Origin: Planctomycetia bacterium
Lineage (GTDB): Bacteria; Planctomycetota; Planctomycetia; Gemmatales; HRBIN36
Direction of reading: 5' to 3'
DNA length: 64,000 bases
Assembly: GCA_016795155.1 (NCBI GenBank)
Contig: JAEUIE010000022.1
Location: 62,001-126,000, forward strand
The position numbers and the translations under genes were made by a program. Below the pieces are notes generated by a model. The model ran no database searches. It was not told the DNA's origin and worked only from the letters and a program-made list of their open reading frames with translations. Shown piece after piece: positions 60,254 through 64,000 of this stretch (position 1 is the first letter of the stretch; each line of letters begins with the position of its first letter).

Positions 60254-61381
60254 TCAAGCAATCTCATAGGTCCAGACATCATTCCCATATTTTTTCATCA
60301 CCAACTCGTGAGCAACCTGCATTTCGTCAGGCCACAAAGAACTGACCGTACCCCCGAACTGATTCCTGAAGTGTTCAAAAAGTGAGGAGACAATCGCTTC
60401 ACGTGGCAACCCCGTCTGCCTGGCTAGTGGGCTTACCCGCTTGGCAGCGCTGGCAATGGCGGGTTTATCAGAGAGCTTTTCCCTGCCGATGCGCAGCACC
60501 CGCACCATCTCGCCCGGGTCCATTTCATAGGCCATCGTGGTATGATGCAACACAACACTGTTACGCCGTGCCTGGGCAGCGCCGCCAATCTTCCCCATCG
60601 AACAGGCAATATCATTCAGTGGTGCGTGATAGGCATCGACGCCCAGTTTCCGTAATCCCTCAATAACCCATGCTTCGCATATCTGGTAGGATTGTCGCAC
60701 CGACATGCCTTTCAGCAGTGCTTCAGGCAAATACAGTGAGTAGGTGATAGCCCCGTGAGGCTGAAGAAACATAGCCCCGCCGCCTGTCATCCGTCTGACC
60801 AGTTGAATGTCTTTCTCCCGAGCTACTTCTACATCAACTTCATTCAACACCGACTGGCATCGACCGAGGATCACCGCCTGCTCTGTCCATCTCCAGAAAC
60901 GCAGTGTGGCAGGTCGTTTGCCCGATGCAACCTGCTGGCACAACACTTCATCGAGCGCTACATTCATGGCCGGCGGCAAGGCTATTTCGGGGATCAGGTG
61001 CCAGCTTTGCGAAGGCCACACCGTTAATTTCTCTGCAACCTCCAGGCTGTTGAATTGTTCTTCATGCTGAGAAAACTGCTCGATTTCCACCGTGTCGCCT
61101 CGTGCCCGGCACAGTGCTACTGCCAGGGCCCGGGTGGAAGTACCCAGCAATTCGACATTCCAGGGCAGGGCGGATTCGAGAACGTGATGCCATTGCTGCA
61201 GCGTCAGATCATTATGCCTGTCGTAAATCGCCGATGCAAGGCGGTGCAGAACTTCACGGGATTGCGCATCGGGGTGAACAAAAAAATCTCCACTGATGCG
61301 AATCTGGTGCATCCGCTCGTTCTGCAGTTGATATTCGACGGCGATCAGTTTTCCGCCAGGCGTCTTGCACTCACCGCGCAT
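60254..61381 (-). CDS. Lipoate-protein ligase-like protein with accessory domain at the N-terminus
   Basis: About 375 residues from ATG 61381, overlapping the rpe stop by 11 bases. Residues 1-110 (GKLIAVEYQLQNERMHQIRISGDFFVHPD) resemble the accessory Lip_prot_lig_C domain, which in E. coli LplA is C-terminal. The catalytic BPL/LplA domain follows: LRFWRWTEQAVILGRCQ, VRRMTGGGAMFLQPHGAITYSL with the RRxTGGG substrate-binding loop, and GKIGGAAQARRNSVVLHH with the catalytic Lys. It would attach lipoate or octanoate to acceptor proteins. It is the last gene of the tal-gnd-rpe operon. Confidence 0.85.
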   Translation of the reverse strand: MRGECKTPGGKLIAVEYQLQNERMHQIRISGDFFVHPDAQSREVLHRLASAIYDRHNDLTLQQWHHVLESALPWNVELLGTSTRALAVALCRARGDTVEIEQFSQHEEQFNSLEVAEKLTVWPSQSWHLIPEIALPPAMNVALDEVLCQQVASGKRPATLRFWRWTEQAVILGRCQSVLNEVDVEVAREKDIQLVRRMTGGGAMFLQPHGAITYSLYLPEALLKGMSVRQSYQICEAWVIEGLRKLGVDAYHAPLNDIACSMGKIGGAAQARRNSVVLHHTTMAYEMDPGEMVRVLRIGREKLSDKPAIASAAKRVSPLARQTGLPREAIVSSLFEHFRNQFGGTVSSLWPDEMQVAHELVMKKYGNDVWTYEIA

Positions 61382-62039
61382 GTGCTGCTTCCATGAGTTG
61401 CCGCACATTCTCTGCTACCGATGCCTTCGGATTATACACGGCTGAACCAACAACAAAGACCTCAGCACCGGCATCAAAAGCAGGCTGCAACGTCTGCAAG
61501 TTGATGCCTCCATCCACTTCCAGTTCACACTTGGGGTTTAGCCGGTCAATCAATGCTCGTGCCTGTTTGATTTTCTCCAGCGAAGCGGGCAGGAACGACT
61601 GCCCACCAAAGCCAGGCTGTACTGACATAATCAATACCAGATCAACCTGCGTCACCAAGTGTTCAATCGCTGCTAACGGCGTGGCAGGATTCAAGGTAAC
61701 GCCAGCGAGTTTCTTTCGATCATGTATCCGTTTAATCAAAGTCTCTATCTGCGGACATGCTTCAATGTGCAGGATAACGCTGTCTACGCCCGCATCCAGA
61801 AACGGGTCGAGATATTTTTCCGCATCACTGATCATCAGATGCGCTTCCAGCGGAATCGAGCATGCGGGACGCAGCGATTGAGCTACGAGCGGTCCGAAAG
61901 AAATATTCGGGACAAAGTGTCCATCCATAACATCCAGATGAATGCGATCGACTCCGGCATCAATCGCCTGCTGAACCTGCTCACCCAGCCTGGTGAAATC
62001 AGCGGTCATGATCGACGGGGCTAACTTGGGACGATTCAT
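61371..62039 (-). CDS. rpe: Ribulose-phosphate 3-epimerase
   Basis: Interconverts ribulose 5-phosphate and xylulose 5-phosphate in the pentose phosphate pathway. A 222-residue TIM barrel with APSIMTADFTRLGEQV, IHLDVMDGHFVPNISFG (metal-binding HxDxMDGxFVP), LIMSVQPGFGGQSF and ELEVDGGINLQTL phosphate-binding segments. All metal ligands are present. It lies between gnd (nine bases) and the lipoate-ligase-like gene (overlap). Confidence 0.96.
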   Translation of the reverse strand: MNRPKLAPSIMTADFTRLGEQVQQAIDAGVDRIHLDVMDGHFVPNISFGPLVAQSLRPACSIPLEAHLMISDAEKYLDPFLDAGVDSVILHIEACPQIETLIKRIHDRKKLAGVTLNPATPLAAIEHLVTQVDLVLIMSVQPGFGGQSFLPASLEKIKQARALIDRLNPKCELEVDGGINLQTLQPAFDAGAEVFVVGSAVYNPKASVAENVRQLMEAAHAR

Positions 62040-62048
62040 GGTGATAAC

Positions 62049-63005
62049 TCAACGCTGTTCAGTGTGTCCACCAAATTGTGCCCGCATGGCAGAAAGCAGT
62101 TTGTTGCCAAAGTGATCATCCTGCCTGGATTCAAAGCGATTGAAGAGGGCATGAGCCAGGCCCGTCAACGGCACGCCATGTTCAATCGCTGTTTGCACGG
62201 TCCATCGGCCTTCACCCGAATCAGGCACTTTGCCGACAAACCCTTCCAGATTGGGACGTTCGGCCAGCGATCGTGCAATGAGATCCAGCAGCCAGGAACT
62301 GACGACACTGCCTCGCCGCCAAACCTCAGCAACCTCAGCCAGGTTGAAGTGGTAGAGCTGATCCTTCTGCATGGCGTGCATCAATTCAAAACCTTCGGCA
62401 TACGCCTGCATCAAGCCATATTCGATGCCATTGTGAACCATTTTGACAAAGTGCCCCGCGCCGTTGGGGCCACAATGCAGATAGCCCAGATCAGCGCTGG
62501 TTGCCTCTTTCCGAGCAGCGGTTGCTGGTATATTTCCGTGACCTGGTGCCAGGGAACGAAACACCGGATCGAGATGCTTGACTGCCTCGGTTGGCCCGCC
62601 AATCATCAGGCAATATCCCCGCTCCAACCCCCAGATCCCGCCGCTGGTGCCCACATCGAGATAGTGAATTCCTGATTGACTGAGTTTTTTAGCACGACGA
62701 ATATCATCGTTGAAGTTGGTGTTGCCACCATCAATAATCATGTCGCCCGGCAGCAACAGTGCCTGGAGTTCTGCAATGGCATTTTCAGTAATCTCGCCTG
62801 CAGGCAGCATGATCCACACTGCTCGAGGTGCACTGAGCTTTTGCACCAGTTCTGTGAGCGAAGCCGCTGGCGTTGCCCCTTCATGAGCCAGTTGCTCAAC
62901 TGACGCAGCCTGGGTATCAAACACCACGCAGTGATGCTTATCACGCAGCAGGCGGCGAACCATGTTGCCACCCATGCGGCCCAGGCCAATCATTCCCAGT
63001 TGCAT
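62049..63005 (-). CDS. gnd: 6-phosphogluconate dehydrogenase, decarboxylating (short form)
   Basis: Oxidises and decarboxylates 6-phosphogluconate to ribulose 5-phosphate. A 318-residue member of the short (YqeC/Gnd-like) class; the long class has about 470 residues. It has the Rossmann motif MQLGMIGLGRMGGNMV, substrate motif LDVGTSGGIWGLERGYCLMIGG, and GPNGAGHFVKMVHNGIEYG with catalytic Lys and Asn. It is nine bases from both neighbours, tal and rpe, forming a tight pentose phosphate operon. Confidence 0.94.
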   Translation of the reverse strand: MQLGMIGLGRMGGNMVRRLLRDKHHCVVFDTQAASVEQLAHEGATPAASLTELVQKLSAPRAVWIMLPAGEITENAIAELQALLLPGDMIIDGGNTNFNDDIRRAKKLSQSGIHYLDVGTSGGIWGLERGYCLMIGGPTEAVKHLDPVFRSLAPGHGNIPATAARKEATSADLGYLHCGPNGAGHFVKMVHNGIEYGLMQAYAEGFELMHAMQKDQLYHFNLAEVAEVWRRGSVVSSWLLDLIARSLAERPNLEGFVGKVPDSGEGRWTVQTAIEHGVPLTGLAHALFNRFESRQDDHFGNKLLSAMRAQFGGHTEQR

Positions 63006-63014
63006 GCATGCTCC

Positions 63015-64000
63015 TTATGAATTGGCAGAAGCCTTCTGCTGAAGATTGGTGAGCAACTGATCGAACGGTTCTGCGAATTTCTTGATCGCTTCTTCCAGCA
63101 GTTGATCGGTCACTTTCGTCAGTGATATTCCTGCACTGTCCAGTTGCTCCAGTTTGGTTCGTGCTGATTTAATGCAGGCATCCCATTGTTCGGTAAAGCG
63201 TACCCGCTGCTGCAATGGCGATTCGAGCAGCGCTGTGACAGTTTCAGGCGGAATGGTATTCACCGTCTTCTGAGCGATCAATGCATCAACGTACATCGTC
63301 TTGGGGTACGCAGGATTTTTGGTGCTGGTGCTGGCCCAGAGAAGCCGCTGCGACTGAGCGCCTGCCGCTGCCAGTTGTTTCCACCGACTGCTCATCTCCA
63401 GCTTCTGAAACGATGCATACGCTTCGTAAGCATTGGCGATGGCAATCTGGCCCTTGAGTGAATCAAAACCTGTCTTTTTCGACAGCAACTCATCAACCAG
63501 CGTATCAATCCGACTGACAAAAAAGCTGGCTACACTGGCAATAGACGCTACAGACTTTTTTTCAGCCAATCGCTGTTCCAATCCCTTCATGTATGCATCT
63601 GCCACCTGCTCATAGGCGCCCACTGCGAACAGCAACGTGACATTTACGGAAATACCCTTGGCAATCAGCCGAGTGATGGCAGGTAACCCCGCAGCAGTGG
63701 CAGGCACCTTAATCATCAGGTTAGGCCGCCCCACCGTAGCATGCAGCCTGACTGCTTCCGCCACCGTTCCATCAGTATCATGTGCCAGGTGTGGCGAGAC
63801 TTCCAGGCTGACATATCCATCATGTGCATGGCTGCGGTCATACACCGGCTTGAACAGATCAGCAGCCCTGCGAATGTCATCAATCGCCAGATGTTCGTAC
63901 AACGCCTTCGGATCACGAATCCCCTGTGCCACTGCCTGAGTAACGGCAGTGTTATAATCGGTGCTCTTACTGATGGCTGCTGCAAAGATAGCCGGGTTCG
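63015..64000 (-). CDS. tal: Transaldolase, 5' end beyond the window
   Basis: Transfers dihydroxyacetone units between sugar phosphates in the non-oxidative pentose phosphate pathway. The reading frame continues to the window edge: SNPAIFAAAISKSTDYN, then GYVSLEVSPHLAHDT, NLMIKVPATAAGLPAI with the Schiff-base Lys, INVTLLFAVGAY and VASFFVSRIDTLVDE. Over 325 residues are visible; this is the long (type with about 360-400 residues) class. It is the first visible gene of the tal-gnd-rpe operon. Confidence 0.94.
   Translation of the reverse strand, partial: NPAIFAAAISKSTDYNTAVTQAVAQGIRDPKALYEHLAIDDIRRAADLFKPVYDRSHAHDGYVSLEVSPHLAHDTDGTVAEAVRLHATVGRPNLMIKVPATAAGLPAITRLIAKGISVNVTLLFAVGAYEQVADAYMKGLEQRLAEKKSVASIASVASFFVSRIDTLVDELLSKKTGFDSLKGQIAIANAYEAYASFQKLEMSSRWKQLAAAGAQSQRLLWASTSTKNPAYPKTMYVDALIAQKTVNTIPPETVTALLESPLQQRVRFTEQWDACIKSARTKLEQLDSAGISLTKVTDQLLEEAIKKFAEPFDQLLTNLQQKASANS

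Noticed and set aside
1-64000. tRNA, rRNA or a replication origin
   Set aside because: Intergenic regions were read on both strands and no cloverleaf, rRNA segment or DnaA-box cluster was recognised.

Overview
The window looks like a chromosomal segment of a planctomycete, most likely from the Gemmata-like (Gemmatales) branch. This is inferred from gene content: a BBP7-type outer-membrane barrel, an RTX-type protein that opens with the planctomycete LEDRTVPA motif, soluble-to-membrane Ser/Thr kinases, a WXG100/FtsK-SpoIIIE secretion-like cluster, a split GldA/F/G plus DUF4340 transporter, and palindromic intergenic repeats next to a RAYT transposase. No ribosomal RNA or tRNA gene was seen. 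TGA is an ordinary stop codon here (panC and truD end in it), which matters for the main finding.

Layout. 1-9617: end of a PPi-type phosphofructokinase, a DinB/YfiT-like protein, panC, a Ser/Thr kinase, a LarA-like protein with an unknown partner, a Rieske oxygenase and a multi-PAS hybrid histidine kinase. 9627-17832 (minus): a four-gene ABC exporter-like operon (ATPase, permease, GldG, DUF4340). 18085-25279: an accessory stretch with a papain-like protease, a ricin-type lectin, palindromic repeats, a possible group II intron relic, a Gfo/Idh oxidoreductase, a broken HigB/HigA-type toxin-antitoxin pair and an RTX protein. 25588-33597 (plus): a GspF-like protein, then a type VII-secretion-like cluster (WXG100 protein, coiled-coil protein, second WxG-like protein, 1293-residue membrane FtsK/SpoIIIE ATPase) and a membrane WD40 protein. 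33887-39532: amidohydrolase, tandem GNAT, truD, an Arg-rich small protein, CPBP protease.

39930-41889 is the most interesting part. A TlpA/thioredoxin-like secreted protein has an in-frame TGA exactly where the first Cys of the CxxC redox site should be (W-[TGA]-G-P-C). It continues for 110 codons in frame, and 31 nt after the TGA there is an 8-bp hairpin with a GGUC apical loop, which fits a bacterial SECIS. It is therefore predicted to be a selenoprotein. The next gene, a RAYT-type transposase flanked by inverted REP-like palindromes, also carries an in-frame TGA at a position that is usually Cys in relatives. That one may be a second selenoprotein or a nonsense mutant.

41911-64000: ygfZ, BBP7 barrel, yceH, ftsH, a ROK kinase, a second ABC transporter cluster on the minus strand, a serpin, a DMT transporter, an IS4-type insertion sequence that landed inside one of the palindromic repeats, a depolymerase-like esterase, an IscA/HesB protein and a minus-strand carbon-metabolism operon (transaldolase, 6-phosphogluconate dehydrogenase, ribulose-phosphate epimerase, lipoate-ligase-like protein). 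At least a dozen copies of a composite palindrome with a conserved GTACTC loop but varying stems are spread through the intergenic regions.
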